11,364 nucleotides of DNA from JBGPIK01 sp041484845. GTDB lineage: Bacteria; Desulfobacterota; Binatia; UBA9968. The stretch is from the NCBI GenBank assembly GCA_041484845.1, contig JBGPIK010000212.1, positions 1-11,364 on the forward strand, given 5' to 3'. Under the pieces are notes generated by a model. The model saw only the letters and a list, made by a program, of their open reading frames with translations, did no database searches and was not told the DNA's origin. Within the stretch, counting starts at the first letter, position 1. Every line of letters begins with the position of its first letter. The translations under genes were made by a program, and so were the position numbers. Below are positions 1-7,381 of this stretch, piece by piece.

Positions 1-1
1 G

Positions 2-406
2 ATAGAGCATACGCGGCCGAGAGCGACTAGCTTCGAGCTTTACAAAGGCATCTTGAGCGGCAACGCCCACGGCGTGTTCAATGGCAAAATCGTCGTGCAC
101 AAAGATGCCCAAAAAACGAACGCGCGCCAGACGAATAAAAACCTCTTACTTTCGGAGCATGCGGCGGTGAATACCAAGCCGCAGCTGGAGATTTATGCCG
201 ATGATGTGAAGTGCAGCCACGGATCAACGATCGGCCAGCTGGACGCCGATGCACTGTTTTACTTGCGCTCCCGCGGCCTGGACATCCATGAAGCGCGGAG
301 TCTTTTGAGCTACGCCTTCGCCAGCGATGTGGTCGGTCGAATTCGAATCCCTTCGCTGCGGGCGCGATTGGACGAATACCTGTTGACCAAGTTCGGCAGA
401 AATTAA
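2..406 (+). CDS. sufD: SufD, Fe-S cluster assembly scaffold subunit (3' part only)
   Basis: The frame is open from the window edge, so this is the C-terminal ~134 residues of a longer protein; the TTG at 53 is internal. SufD pairs with SufB and the ATPase SufC in the cytoplasmic SufBC2D scaffold that assembles Fe-S clusters. Visible hallmarks are the beta-helix core end (YKGILSGNAHGVFNGKIVV), the NLLLSEHAAVNTKPQLEIYA strand and the conserved DVKCSHGSTIGQLD motif, whose Cys (212-214) and His (218-220) are typical of SufD. The helical tail follows (DADALFYLRSRGL, then LLSYAFASDVVGRI). The CSHG motif and this tail favour SufD over SufB. It ends 14 bases before sufS, in the usual sufBCD-sufS order. 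sufB and sufC would lie upstream, outside the window. Confidence 0.93.
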   Translation: MEHTRPRATSFELYKGILSGNAHGVFNGKIVVHKDAQKTNARQTNKNLLLSEHAAVNTKPQLEIYADDVKCSHGSTIGQLDADALFYLRSRGLDIHEARSLLSYAFASDVVGRIRIPSLRARLDEYLLTKFGRN

Positions 407-420
407 ATATCAGGGATGCC

Positions 421-1689
421 ATGAAAGCCGCCAAGGAAATGGTCAAGCCGGAGTCGCAGCGCAAAGTGTTTGACGTCAAAAAAATCCGCAAGGATTTCCC
501 GGTTCTGGCGCAAAAAGTTCATGGCAAAGCTCTCGTCTATTTGGATAACGGTGCCACCAGCCAAAAGCCGCAGGCGGTTATTGACGCGCTAAACCGCTAT
601 TACACGGCGGAAAATTCCAATATTCATCGAGGCATCCATTATTTGAGCGAACGAGCCACGGCCGCTTACGAAAGCGCGCGCGAGAAGATCCGGAGTTTCA
701 TCAATGCGGTGCGGACCCAAGAGATTATATTTGTGCGCGGGACAACGGAAGCTATTAATCTGGTCGCGCAGAGCTACGGGCGAACCTTTTTGAAGTCCGG
801 CGACGAGATCGTCATCTCGGCGATGGAGCATCATTCCAACATTGTCCCATGGCAGATGCTTTGCCAGCAAGTCGGAGCGCGGCTGCGGGTCATTCCCATT
901 TCTCATGACGGCGAGCTTGTGGTGGAAGAATATCGCGCTTTGCTCAATGACCGGACCCAATTCGTCGCGATCACTCACGTATCCAATGCGCTCGGCACAG
1001 TCGTGTCGGTGAAGGAGATCGTCAGACTGGCCCATGAGCGCGGCATTCCGGTGCTGGTCGACGGCGCCCAAGCCGTGCCCCATTTAAGGGTGGACATTCA
1101 GGATCTGGGGTGCGATTTTTACGCTTTTTCGGGCCACAAGCTTTTCGGCCCCACGGGTATTGGCGTCCTTTATGGGCGATCGGACCTGCTGGACCGGATG
1201 CCGCCCTATCAAGGCGGCGGAGACATGATCAGCCTGGTTACTTTCGAGAAGACTCACTATAATGTTTTGCCCTATAAGTTTGAAGCCGGAACCCCGCACA
1301 TCGCGGGCGTTATCGGACTGGGTGCGGCAATCGATTATCTTGAAGAATTGGACTGGGAGCAGTTGGCCGAGCATGAGCATGATTTGTTATGCTATGCTTC
1401 GGTGCAGCTGGCGAAAGTCACGGGCCTTAGAATCATTGGGACGGCAAAAGAAAAAGCAGGGGTGATGTCTTTTGTTTTAGAACAGATCCACGCGCACGAC
1501 GTGGGCACGATACTGGATCAAGAAGGAGTGGCGGTGCGCGCGGGTCATCACTGCGCCATGCCGGTCATGCAGCGTTTTGGGGTTCCCGCGACGACGCGCG
1601 CCTCCTTTGCATTCTATAATACCCGTGAGGAAATCGATATTCTGGCAGCAGCCCTGCAAAAGGTAAAAAAGGTCTTTGGGAATGTCTGA
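421..1689 (+). CDS. sufS: SufS, cysteine desulfurase (class V aminotransferase fold)
   Basis: Cytoplasmic PLP enzyme of 422 aa that takes sulfur from L-cysteine as an enzyme-bound persulfide, giving alanine, and passes it to the Suf machinery. Visible features are the N-terminal DFPVL and YLDNGATSQKP segment, the MEHHSNIVPW motif with His137/His138 that stack on PLP, Asp214 in VDGAQAVPH, the PLP-binding lysine K240 in FSGHKLFGPTG, and the catalytic cysteine C378 in RAGHHCAMP followed by TTRASFAFYNT. The RAGHHCA type marks the SufS (group II) class rather than NifS/IscS. The length is normal for the family with a short N-terminal extension of about 15 residues. The ATG at 421 has a weak AGGGA-like site upstream. 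The stop overlaps the sufU start by 8 bases, suggesting translational coupling to its sulfur acceptor. Confidence 0.96.
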   Translation: MKAAKEMVKPESQRKVFDVKKIRKDFPVLAQKVHGKALVYLDNGATSQKPQAVIDALNRYYTAENSNIHRGIHYLSERATAAYESAREKIRSFINAVRTQEIIFVRGTTEAINLVAQSYGRTFLKSGDEIVISAMEHHSNIVPWQMLCQQVGARLRVIPISHDGELVVEEYRALLNDRTQFVAITHVSNALGTVVSVKEIVRLAHERGIPVLVDGAQAVPHLRVDIQDLGCDFYAFSGHKLFGPTGIGVLYGRSDLLDRMPPYQGGGDMISLVTFEKTHYNVLPYKFEAGTPHIAGVIGLGAAIDYLEELDWEQLAEHEHDLLCYASVQLAKVTGLRIIGTAKEKAGVMSFVLEQIHAHDVGTILDQEGVAVRAGHHCAMPVMQRFGVPATTRASFAFYNTREEIDILAAALQKVKKVFGNV

Positions 1690-2134
1690 GCTGGATGAAC
1701 TGTATCAAGAAGTTATCCTCGACCATAATAGAGCTCCACGGAATTTCCGCGCCATGGCGGATGCCAACCGCAAAGCGGAGGGATACAACCCATTGTGCGG
1801 TGATCAGGTGACCGTTTTCGTGAAATTTGAAGATGGAATTATTAAGGATATTAGTTTCCAGGGCTCAGGGTGCGCGATCTCCAAGGCTTCCGCCTCAATG
1901 ATGACTTCGGCGTTAAAGGGTAAAACAGAAGCACAAGCCCAGGAGTTATTCGAGAACGTGCATGGCATGCTGACCGGCGAGTCCAATCAGCAGCAAGGCC
2001 GGAATGAGGTCGGAAAGTTGGCGATTCTGTCCGGAGTTTGCAAATTTCCTGCGCGAGTAAAATGCGCCAGCTTGGCGTGGCACACGGTTAATTCGGCGCT
2101 TCATGGCCAAGGCGAAGCTGCGTCGAGGGAGTGA
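1682..2134 (+). CDS. sufU: SufU, Zn-dependent sulfur transfer protein
   Basis: A 150-aa protein of the IscU/NifU N-terminal fold. The SufU subgroup accepts persulfide sulfur from SufS through a zinc-bound cysteine and relays it to SufBCD, replacing SufE. The expected ligands are present: Cys39 and Asp41 in NPLCGD, Cys64 in GSGCAIS, and Cys128 in ARVKCASLAWHT. The roughly 20-residue insertion between GCAIS and the C-terminal cysteine (region around HGMLTGE) distinguishes SufU from IscU. An additional Cys120 precedes the KFPARVKC motif. The start is the ATG at 1682 (MSELDELYQ), not the TTG two codons earlier, because MSELDELYQEVILDH matches the usual family N-terminus. The gene overlaps sufS by 8 bases, as expected for obligate partners. 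The tail beyond WHTVNSAL is short and not recognisable. Confidence 0.94.
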   Translation: MSELDELYQEVILDHNRAPRNFRAMADANRKAEGYNPLCGDQVTVFVKFEDGIIKDISFQGSGCAISKASASMMTSALKGKTEAQAQELFENVHGMLTGESNQQQGRNEVGKLAILSGVCKFPARVKCASLAWHTVNSALHGQGEAASRE

Positions 2135-2151
2135 TGCCGGAAGGGGACAAC

Positions 2152-2157
2152 AAGGGG
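2152..2157 (+). promoter_or_regulatory. Shine-Dalgarno site deciding the sufT start
   Basis: AAGGGG lies five bases before the ATG at 2163. It supports that start over the in-frame ATG at 2103 inside sufU, which would add 20 low-complexity residues unlike the family N-terminus. Confidence 0.6.
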
Positions 2158-2162
2158 CGCGC

Positions 2163-2720
2163 ATGAATACCGAAAAATCGATTACGCTTAGACGCGATTG
2201 CACCGCCATTATGATTCCGAGCGGCGAGAAGGTCATGGTACGGATGGGGAGCGCGGTTTGGCTGACTCAATCGCTTGGCGGGAGTTATACGGTGATGACC
2301 GATCGGGGACATATGGCTCGGATCGACGGCTACGATGGGGATGCGCTCGGCTTGGCCCAGCTTGTGGATGCAACGCCGGAATCACTTCCGGGCGCGACCA
2401 GCCTCGAGAATATCGAAAAAACCTTATGGGACCGATTGAGATCATGTTTTGATCCTGAGATTCCGGTAAATATTGTTGATCTTGGCTTGATTTATGATTG
2501 TACGGTGACCGCCCTCGGCGGCGGCGGTTACAAGGCTTCAGTGAGCTTCACATTAACCGCGCAAGGTTGCGGCATGGGGCAGTTTCTGAAAGCGGATATC
2601 GAACACAAGTTGATGACTGTTCCCGGTGTTCGCGAGGCGGATGTGAAGCTCGTTTGGGAACCGCCTTGGAACCACAGCAGAATTTCCGGTCCTGCGAAAC
2701 AACAATTAGGCATGGAGTAA
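2163..2720 (+). CDS. sufT: SufT, long-form Fe-S maturation protein with C-terminal DUF59/MIP18 domain
   Basis: A 185-aa protein with the two-part layout of long SufT. Residues about 5-70 form the SufT-specific N-terminal domain (LRRDC, IPSGEKV, LGGSYTV, ARIDGYDGDALG). Residues about 82-180 form a DUF59/MIP18 domain with SCFDPEIPVNIVDLGLIYD and TAQGCGMGQF, then VPGVREADVKLVWEPPW. Cys95 and Cys136 are the cysteines in the two conserved DUF59 motifs. MIP18-family proteins act in Fe-S protein maturation. In bacteria SufT is linked to supplying clusters under high demand, but its exact biochemistry is not settled. The gene starts 28 bases after sufU. The same domain is repeated in the next gene, so the two are probably paralogs. 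Confidence 0.9.
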   Translation: MNTEKSITLRRDCTAIMIPSGEKVMVRMGSAVWLTQSLGGSYTVMTDRGHMARIDGYDGDALGLAQLVDATPESLPGATSLENIEKTLWDRLRSCFDPEIPVNIVDLGLIYDCTVTALGGGGYKASVSFTLTAQGCGMGQFLKADIEHKLMTVPGVREADVKLVWEPPWNHSRISGPAKQQLGME

Positions 2721-2765
2721 AATAGGTTCCGCCGTCGAATAGCGGGGACCCGGTGCACTGATTCT

Positions 2766-3086
2766 ATGGAGAGCTTAGCCCATACGATTATCGAGGCGGA
2801 GGTGCTCGACGCTCTGCGAACCTGTTTCGACCCTGAAATTCCGGTGAACATATACGAGCTGGGACTCGTGTATAATATCGAAATTCTTCCCGGTGGAGTC
2901 GTGGCGATCCAAATGACGCTGACATCGCCTCACTGTCCGGCGGTTCAATCTTTACCTGCGGACGTAGGGCAAAAAGTGCGGACGGTGCCAGGCGTGACCG
3001 ACGTGAAAATCGATCTGGTTTGGGAGCCGCCGTGGGAGCCGAGCAGAATGTCTGAAGCGGCCCGGCTACAGTTGGGGATGACGTGA
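2766..3086 (+). CDS. Short DUF59/MIP18 protein, SUF-associated
   Basis: A 106-aa stand-alone DUF59 domain of the kind found beside SufT in SUF operons, and related to YitW, PaaD and the eukaryotic MIP18/CIA2. Conserved segments are TCFDPEIPVNIYELGLVYN (Cys20) and LTSPHCPAV (Cys57), then VPGV with LVWEPPW. Its second motif has the CPA form typical of short DUF59 proteins, whereas SufT has CGMG. The two proteins align along the whole domain to a shared QLGM end. The likely role is in Fe-S cluster transfer or targeting, by family only; no catalytic chemistry can be claimed. The ATG at 2766 has no good ribosome-binding site, which may mean coupling or modest translation. It lies 45 bases after sufT and 15 before the globin gene. 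Confidence 0.85.
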   Translation: MESLAHTIIEAEVLDALRTCFDPEIPVNIYELGLVYNIEILPGGVVAIQMTLTSPHCPAVQSLPADVGQKVRTVPGVTDVKIDLVWEPPWEPSRMSEAARLQLGMT

Positions 3087-3101
3087 GTTGCGAATGGAAA
3101 G

Positions 3102-3575
3102 ATGAAAGCGCACGCCGATTCGAATTGCCAAAATCAAGACAAGCTGAGTACGAACGCCCCCAGTCTCTTTGAGCAGTTGGGCGGCGAAGCCAAACTCCGA
3201 GTCATTGTCAATACATTTATCGACCGCGTGTTCGAAGATCGAATGATCGGGTTTTTTTTTCGCAACGCGGACGCCAACCGCATCAAAGAAATGGAATACC
3301 AACTCGCGGCGGAATTTCTTGGCGCGCCGATCACCTACCGAGGGAGAGCTCTCGATGTCGCCCATGCCAAGCATCCGATCATGGGCGGCCACTTTGCGCG
3401 GCGCCGCCAGATTTTGAAAGAGACTCTCGAAGCTTACGCGGTTCCGCAAGCGGTCAGGGAGGCTTGGCTGGGCCATACGGACAGCTTGCGACCGCTCATT
3501 ACATCACAGGCAGAGTCGGACTGCGATCCAATTGCGGCAGGTCAACAAGCACGAAGCGCCGAACCGAAAGGCTAA
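3102..3575 (+). CDS. Group 1 truncated hemoglobin-like protein
   Basis: A 157-aa 2-on-2 globin. The core runs from about residue 21 (SLFEQLGGEAKLRVIVNTF) through the CD-region FFFRNAD and the E-helix segment with FLGAP, to the F helix PIMGGHFARRR, where His97 aligns with the proximal haem ligand. Roughly 20 residues before the core and 20 after it (low-complexity, Gln/Ala/Ser-rich) are extra. By hand alignment with mycobacterial trHbN, the usual distal Tyr B10 is Ile40 and the Gln at E11 is Glu65, so ligand binding may differ from O2- or NO-handling members. Family roles include O2, NO or redox sensing and detoxification. The position directly after Fe-S assembly genes suggests protection or sensing for that pathway, which is inference. 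ATG 3102 has a GGAAA sequence too close to be ideal. A run of nine T bases at about 3252-3260 encodes the FFF. Confidence 0.85.
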   Translation: MKAHADSNCQNQDKLSTNAPSLFEQLGGEAKLRVIVNTFIDRVFEDRMIGFFFRNADANRIKEMEYQLAAEFLGAPITYRGRALDVAHAKHPIMGGHFARRRQILKETLEAYAVPQAVREAWLGHTDSLRPLITSQAESDCDPIAAGQQARSAEPKG

Positions 3576-3656
3576 GGTCTGGTTTCCTCTGGCCGATGAT
3601 TTGTAGCCGGACATAGCGATGTGCTATTAGTATTTATTACACCGAAGGCAGCCATC

Positions 3657-3661
3657 AAGGA
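3657..3661 (+). promoter_or_regulatory. Shine-Dalgarno site for the metF GTG start
   Basis: AAGGA is nine bases upstream of the GTG at 3671 and supports that non-ATG start. The rest of the 95-base gap after the globin gene (3576-3670) holds a 5-bp hairpin (ATAGC/GCTAT) but no convincing promoter or terminator. Confidence 0.5.
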
Positions 3662-3670
3662 TTCTTTTGC

Positions 3671-4531
3671 GTGAAAATAGCCGACCTCTATGCCCGGCCA
3701 GGCTTGACCCTCTCGGTTGAGTTCTTTCCTCCAAAGACAGACAAGGGTGAGGAAAACCTCTTTAGCGAAATCACGGCGATTAAGAGGCTGAACCCTGCCT
3801 TCTGTTCTGTTACGTACGGGGCGGGCGGAAGCACGCGCGAAAAAACAGTTGACCTGGTCGATCGCATTCGCCGCGACTGCGATCTCGAAGCCATGTGTCA
3901 TTTGACCGTCATCGGGCAGTCTAAGGACGAGGCCCGGTCGGTTCTCAAGAAATTAGGCCAGCGCGGCATCGAAAATGTCCTGGCGCTGGGAGGGGATCCT
4001 CCGCAGGGAACGGAATGGAAACCCCACCCCGACGGATTTCATTACGCCGTAGATCTCGTCCGAGAAGCCAAGGCGCAAGGCGATTTCTCGGTCGCGGTGG
4101 CCGGTTTTCCGGAAGTGCACCCGCGCGCAGAAAGTCGTGCGTCCGATCTCCAATATCTGAAAAAGAAAGTGGACGCCGGAGCGTGTGTCATCATCACGCA
4201 GCTATTTTATGATAATGATCCGTTTTATCGCTTCGTCGAGGACGTGCGAAAATTAGGGGTGTCGGTGCCCATTGTCCCCGGGGTTTTACCGATTCTTTCG
4301 GCGCCTCAAGTGCGCCGATTCACTGCGCTTTGCGGAGCGAAACTTCCTGCGGCGTTGGAAAAAGAACTTAGCAAAGTTGAAGAAGACGATGGGGCTGCGG
4401 TTCGGGTGGGCATTGAGTATGCGACCCGGCAATGCGCTGCGCTGATCAAGTTCGGAGTCCCGGGCCTTCATTTTTTTTCCTTGAACAAATCCTGCTCTTT
4501 GCAAGCCATCTGTAAAAATCTTGGCTTGTAG
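3671..4531 (+). CDS. metF: 5,10-methylenetetrahydrofolate reductase
   Basis: A 286-aa FAD-dependent TIM-barrel enzyme that reduces 5,10-methylene-THF to 5-methyl-THF, the methyl donor for methionine synthesis. Motifs are the N-terminal VEFFPPK with catalytic Glu17, SVTYGAGGST, HLTVIG, the flavin/folate loop LALGGDPP with Asp109, VAVAGFPEVHP, ITQLFYDND, VPIVPGVLPI and the C-terminal GVPGLHFFSLNKS. This full set matches bacterial MetF at its normal length. GTG 3671 is chosen because MKIADLYARPGLTLSVEFFPP gives the expected spacing to the catalytic Glu and an AAGGA site precedes it. It lies 95 bases after the globin gene and 73 before lysS. No functional tie to either neighbour is evident beyond one-carbon and housekeeping metabolism. 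Confidence 0.95.
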   Translation: MKIADLYARPGLTLSVEFFPPKTDKGEENLFSEITAIKRLNPAFCSVTYGAGGSTREKTVDLVDRIRRDCDLEAMCHLTVIGQSKDEARSVLKKLGQRGIENVLALGGDPPQGTEWKPHPDGFHYAVDLVREAKAQGDFSVAVAGFPEVHPRAESRASDLQYLKKKVDAGACVIITQLFYDNDPFYRFVEDVRKLGVSVPIVPGVLPILSAPQVRRFTALCGAKLPAALEKELSKVEEDDGAAVRVGIEYATRQCAALIKFGVPGLHFFSLNKSCSLQAICKNLGL

Positions 4532-4604
4532 CGCTGCCGATCATTGGCTATTTTGCGTTTAATGGGCGCAAACGCGATATTAAGATTGTGACGACGAGAA
4601 CCTG

Positions 4605-6110
4605 ATGTCTGACGCACCCTTGTATGCCAAAGAAGATGCCACCGAGCAGATGGAAATCCGGCGGCAAAAACTCGCCAAGCTCGAATTGGCCGGTCAACCG
4701 CTCTACCCCAACGACTTCAAACCGAGCCACACGCCTTGGGAAATCGTTTCCCGGTTCGGAGATGCCAGCGACGAGGCCTTGGCGGCATCTCCCCGAGAGA
4801 TTCATCTTGCGGGTCGCATTATGGCCATCCGCAGGATGGGCAAGGCATCGTTCTTTCACATTCAGGATCGGCGCGCACGCTTGCAGGTATACGCGCAGAA
4901 AGACCGCCTCGGCGAGGAAGGCTACCGTTTGTTTCAATCTTTCGACGTAGGGGATATCGTCGCGGTTTGGGGACATCTGTTTCGCACCCGGACGCGGGAA
5001 TTGACCGTCGAGGCGCAGGGGTTGCGGCTGCTGACCAAATGCTTACGACCCTTGCCGGAGAAGTGGCATGGGCTGGCGGACGTCGAGGCACGCTATCGAC
5101 AGCGCTATGTCGATCTCATGGTAAACCCCGATGTGCGCGACGTTTTTGAGAAGCGCTCGCGGATCGTGCGTCTGTTGCGGCGTTTTTTTGAGGACCGGGA
5201 TTTCCTCGAGGTTGAAACGCCGATGATGCAAACGATTGCCGGTGGCGCCGCAGCGCGACCGTTTGTGACCCACCACAACACGCTTGACATGGATCTTTAC
5301 CTTCGAGTGGCTCCGGAGCTTTTCCTCAAGCGGCTACTCGTGGGAGGGTTTGAAAGAGTTTTCGAGCTCAATCGAAGTTTTCGCAACGAGGGGATTTCAG
5401 TGCGTCACAATCCGGAATTCACGATGCTCGAGTTTTATCAGGCCTATGCGACCTTTGAGGATCTGATGCAGCTCACAGAGGAGCTGTTCGTAACGATCGC
5501 CACGGAGGTGATCGGATCCTCGACGGTTGCTTACGGCGATCACACCATCGATTTGACGCCGCCGTGGCGCCGGTTATCGATCCGAGAGGCGATTTCGGTG
5601 CACGGTCATGTTGCCGAGGATCATATTGCTACTCTCGATGGACTGCGAGACTTCGCGAAAACGAAGAGCTTGCGCGTCGATCTCAGCGCGCCGTATGGGA
5701 ATCTCCTAGTCGAGGTCTTTGAAGAAATTGCCGAGTCGCAACTGATCCAGCCCACCTTTATGACCGGCTATCCTTTGGAGGTGTCGCCGCTCGCGCGCAA
5801 GAACGATCGGGACCCGACCCTGGTCGATCGCTTCGAGCTTTATATTGCCGGCAGAGAGTTGGCGAACGCGTTTTCGGAACTTAACGACCCGGACGATCAA
5901 CGCCAGCGATTTCTTCAGCAAATGGAAGCGAGAAAAGCCGGCGACGATACGGCTAATCCCATTGACGACGATTATGTACGCGCCCTGGAATTCGGCATGC
6001 CGCCGGCCGCCGGAGAAGGAATCGGCATTGATAGGCTGGTGATGTTCTTCACGGGCTGTCCCTCGATTCGGGACGTAATCCTGTTTCCACAACTGCGGCC
6101 GCAACGTTAG
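4605..6110 (+). CDS. lysS: Lysyl-tRNA synthetase, class II
   Basis: A 501-aa cytoplasmic enzyme that charges tRNA-Lys. The N-terminal OB-fold anticodon-binding domain covers about residues 65-150 (HLAGRIMAIRRMGKASFFHIQD). The catalytic domain has motif 1 around FLEVETPMMQTIAGGAAARPF, motif 2 with RSFRNEGISVRHNPEFTMLE (Arg260, Glu262) and motif 3 as GEGIGIDRLVM with Arg477, ending in IRDVILFPQLRP. These closely match the bacterial LysS pattern. ATG 4605 has only a weak GAGAA upstream. The 73-base gap before it holds a small stem (TTTGCG/CGCAAA) without a T tract. The stop is 20 bases before the lolC/E start. lysS heading a Lol/Bam/Lpx cluster is a recurrent arrangement in deltaproteobacteria. 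Confidence 0.97.
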   Translation: MSDAPLYAKEDATEQMEIRRQKLAKLELAGQPLYPNDFKPSHTPWEIVSRFGDASDEALAASPREIHLAGRIMAIRRMGKASFFHIQDRRARLQVYAQKDRLGEEGYRLFQSFDVGDIVAVWGHLFRTRTRELTVEAQGLRLLTKCLRPLPEKWHGLADVEARYRQRYVDLMVNPDVRDVFEKRSRIVRLLRRFFEDRDFLEVETPMMQTIAGGAAARPFVTHHNTLDMDLYLRVAPELFLKRLLVGGFERVFELNRSFRNEGISVRHNPEFTMLEFYQAYATFEDLMQLTEELFVTIATEVIGSSTVAYGDHTIDLTPPWRRLSIREAISVHGHVAEDHIATLDGLRDFAKTKSLRVDLSAPYGNLLVEVFEEIAESQLIQPTFMTGYPLEVSPLARKNDRDPTLVDRFELYIAGRELANAFSELNDPDDQRQRFLQQMEARKAGDDTANPIDDDYVRALEFGMPPAAGEGIGIDRLVMFFTGCPSIRDVILFPQLRPQR

Positions 6111-6130
6111 CCGCGGCCGATTCTTGTCCC

Positions 6131-7381
6131 ATGAATTTCGAACTTTTCATCGGCCTCCGATATTTGCGCGCCCGGCGGCGCGAAACGTTCATATCGCTGA
6201 TTACCGTGATCTCGATATTGGGCGTGATGATCGGCGTCATGACCTTAAATGTCGTGATGGCGGTTATGAGCGGCTTTGAAGAAACGCTACGCGACCGGTT
6301 GCTTGGTATCAACGCGCATATCGCTTTGGTCAAATCCGGCGATCAGCTTAGAGATTACGACAAGCTGGTGGAGCAAATCCGGCGCCAGAAGGGAGTCGCC
6401 GCCGCGTCTCCGTCGATTTACGGCCAAGTCATGCTCACCGCCGGACCGCGCGTGGCTGGCGTGGTGGTTCGCGGCGTAGATCCCAATCGGGTCAATCAGG
6501 TGGTCGATATTCAAAAATATATCAAAGAGGGGAGTCTGCAGAATCTAACACGGCCGCAACCGCTGCGAATCGAAGATCGAACGGTGCTGCTTCCCGGAGT
6601 TATTGTGGGGACTCGCTTAGCCAATCAACTCGGCGTTTTTGTCGGCAGCCCGCTGCAAGTGGTCTCGCCGCTCGGAAGTCCTACGGCTATCGGTGTGATT
6701 CCCAAGGTTCGACGATTCATGGTCGTGGGCATTTTTGATTCCGGTATGAGCGAGATCGATTCCACGCTGGTCTATATGAATCTAGCCGATGCGCAAAAAT
6801 TTTTCGAAATGGAGGGCGCGGTTACTAATATAGAAATCCGGGTCGAGGACGTCTATCAGGCAAGAACCATCGCCGACAATCTCCAACGTCAATTGGGCTT
6901 TCCGTATCTCGCCGAAGATTGGTCGCGGCTTTGGCCCAACCTGTTTTCCGCTCTACGGTTGGAAAAAACGGTTTACTTTCTCGTTCTCTTGCTGATGGTT
7001 CTGATCGGTGCTTTCAATATTGTTTCGACCTTGACGATGGTCGTTATGGAAAAACGCAAGGACATTGCGATCCTGCAGTCCATGGGCGCGACGCGGCGGA
7101 GCATTCGTAAGATTTTTCTCCTGAAAGGCTGCGTGATCGGCACGGTGGGCACCGTGTTGGGCGTCTTTCTCGGCTTGGGAATTTGCCTATTGATTGAACA
7201 GTATCATTTTATAGTGCTGCCGAAAGACGTGTTCTTAATCTCTACCGTCCCGGTGCGGATCTATTTGAGCAACTTCGTGCTGGTCGCGTGCGCCTCGTTA
7301 ACCGTGTGCCTGCTGGCCAGTATCTACCCGGCGCGCCAGGCCGCGCACTTAGACCCCGTTGAAATCATACGCTATGAATAG
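6131..7381 (+). CDS. lolC: Lipoprotein-releasing ABC transporter permease, LolC/LolE family
   Basis: A 416-aa inner-membrane protein that, with LolD, extracts outer-membrane lipoproteins and hands them to LolA. It has the MacB/FtsX four-helix layout. TM1 is at about residues 20-45 (FISLITVISILGVMIGVM). A large periplasmic domain spans about 46-275. Three C-terminal TMs are at about 281-303, 334-356 and 380-400, ending in the cytoplasmic SIYPARQAAHLDPVEIIRYE. N-terminal FIGLRYLRARRRETFISLIT is typical of LolC/E. Only one permease is present here, so the transporter could be a homodimer (the LolF situation) or a second gene could be elsewhere. ATG 6131 lacks a clear ribosome-binding site. The stop overlaps the lolD start in ATGAATAG. 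Confidence 0.92.
   Translation: MNFELFIGLRYLRARRRETFISLITVISILGVMIGVMTLNVVMAVMSGFEETLRDRLLGINAHIALVKSGDQLRDYDKLVEQIRRQKGVAAASPSIYGQVMLTAGPRVAGVVVRGVDPNRVNQVVDIQKYIKEGSLQNLTRPQPLRIEDRTVLLPGVIVGTRLANQLGVFVGSPLQVVSPLGSPTAIGVIPKVRRFMVVGIFDSGMSEIDSTLVYMNLADAQKFFEMEGAVTNIEIRVEDVYQARTIADNLQRQLGFPYLAEDWSRLWPNLFSALRLEKTVYFLVLLLMVLIGAFNIVSTLTMVVMEKRKDIAILQSMGATRRSIRKIFLLKGCVIGTVGTVLGVFLGLGICLLIEQYHFIVLPKDVFLISTVPVRIYLSNFVLVACASLTVCLLASIYPARQAAHLDPVEIIRYE

Noticed and set aside
78..491. 137-residue open frame on the minus strand
   Set aside because: It lies opposite sufD and sufS, has no recognisable motif, and both plus-strand genes are certain; the same applies to the other antisense frames.
2103..2162. 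Earlier in-frame ATG for sufT
   Set aside because: It overlaps sufU, adds residues unlike the SufT family, and lacks the good ribosome-binding site present before ATG 2163.
3601..3630. Possible metF promoter (TTGTAG and TATTAG, 18 bases apart)
   Set aside because: The -35 box matches only three of six consensus bases; too weak to annotate.
4552..4575. Hairpin TTTGCG/CGCAAA between metF and lysS as a terminator
   Set aside because: The stem is only six pairs, has a competing GCGTTT/AAACGC pairing, and no T tract follows.
6095..6120. GC-rich inverted repeat around the lysS stop
   Set aside because: Only five paired bases (GCGGC/GCCGC) in GC-rich sequence and no T tract; likely chance.
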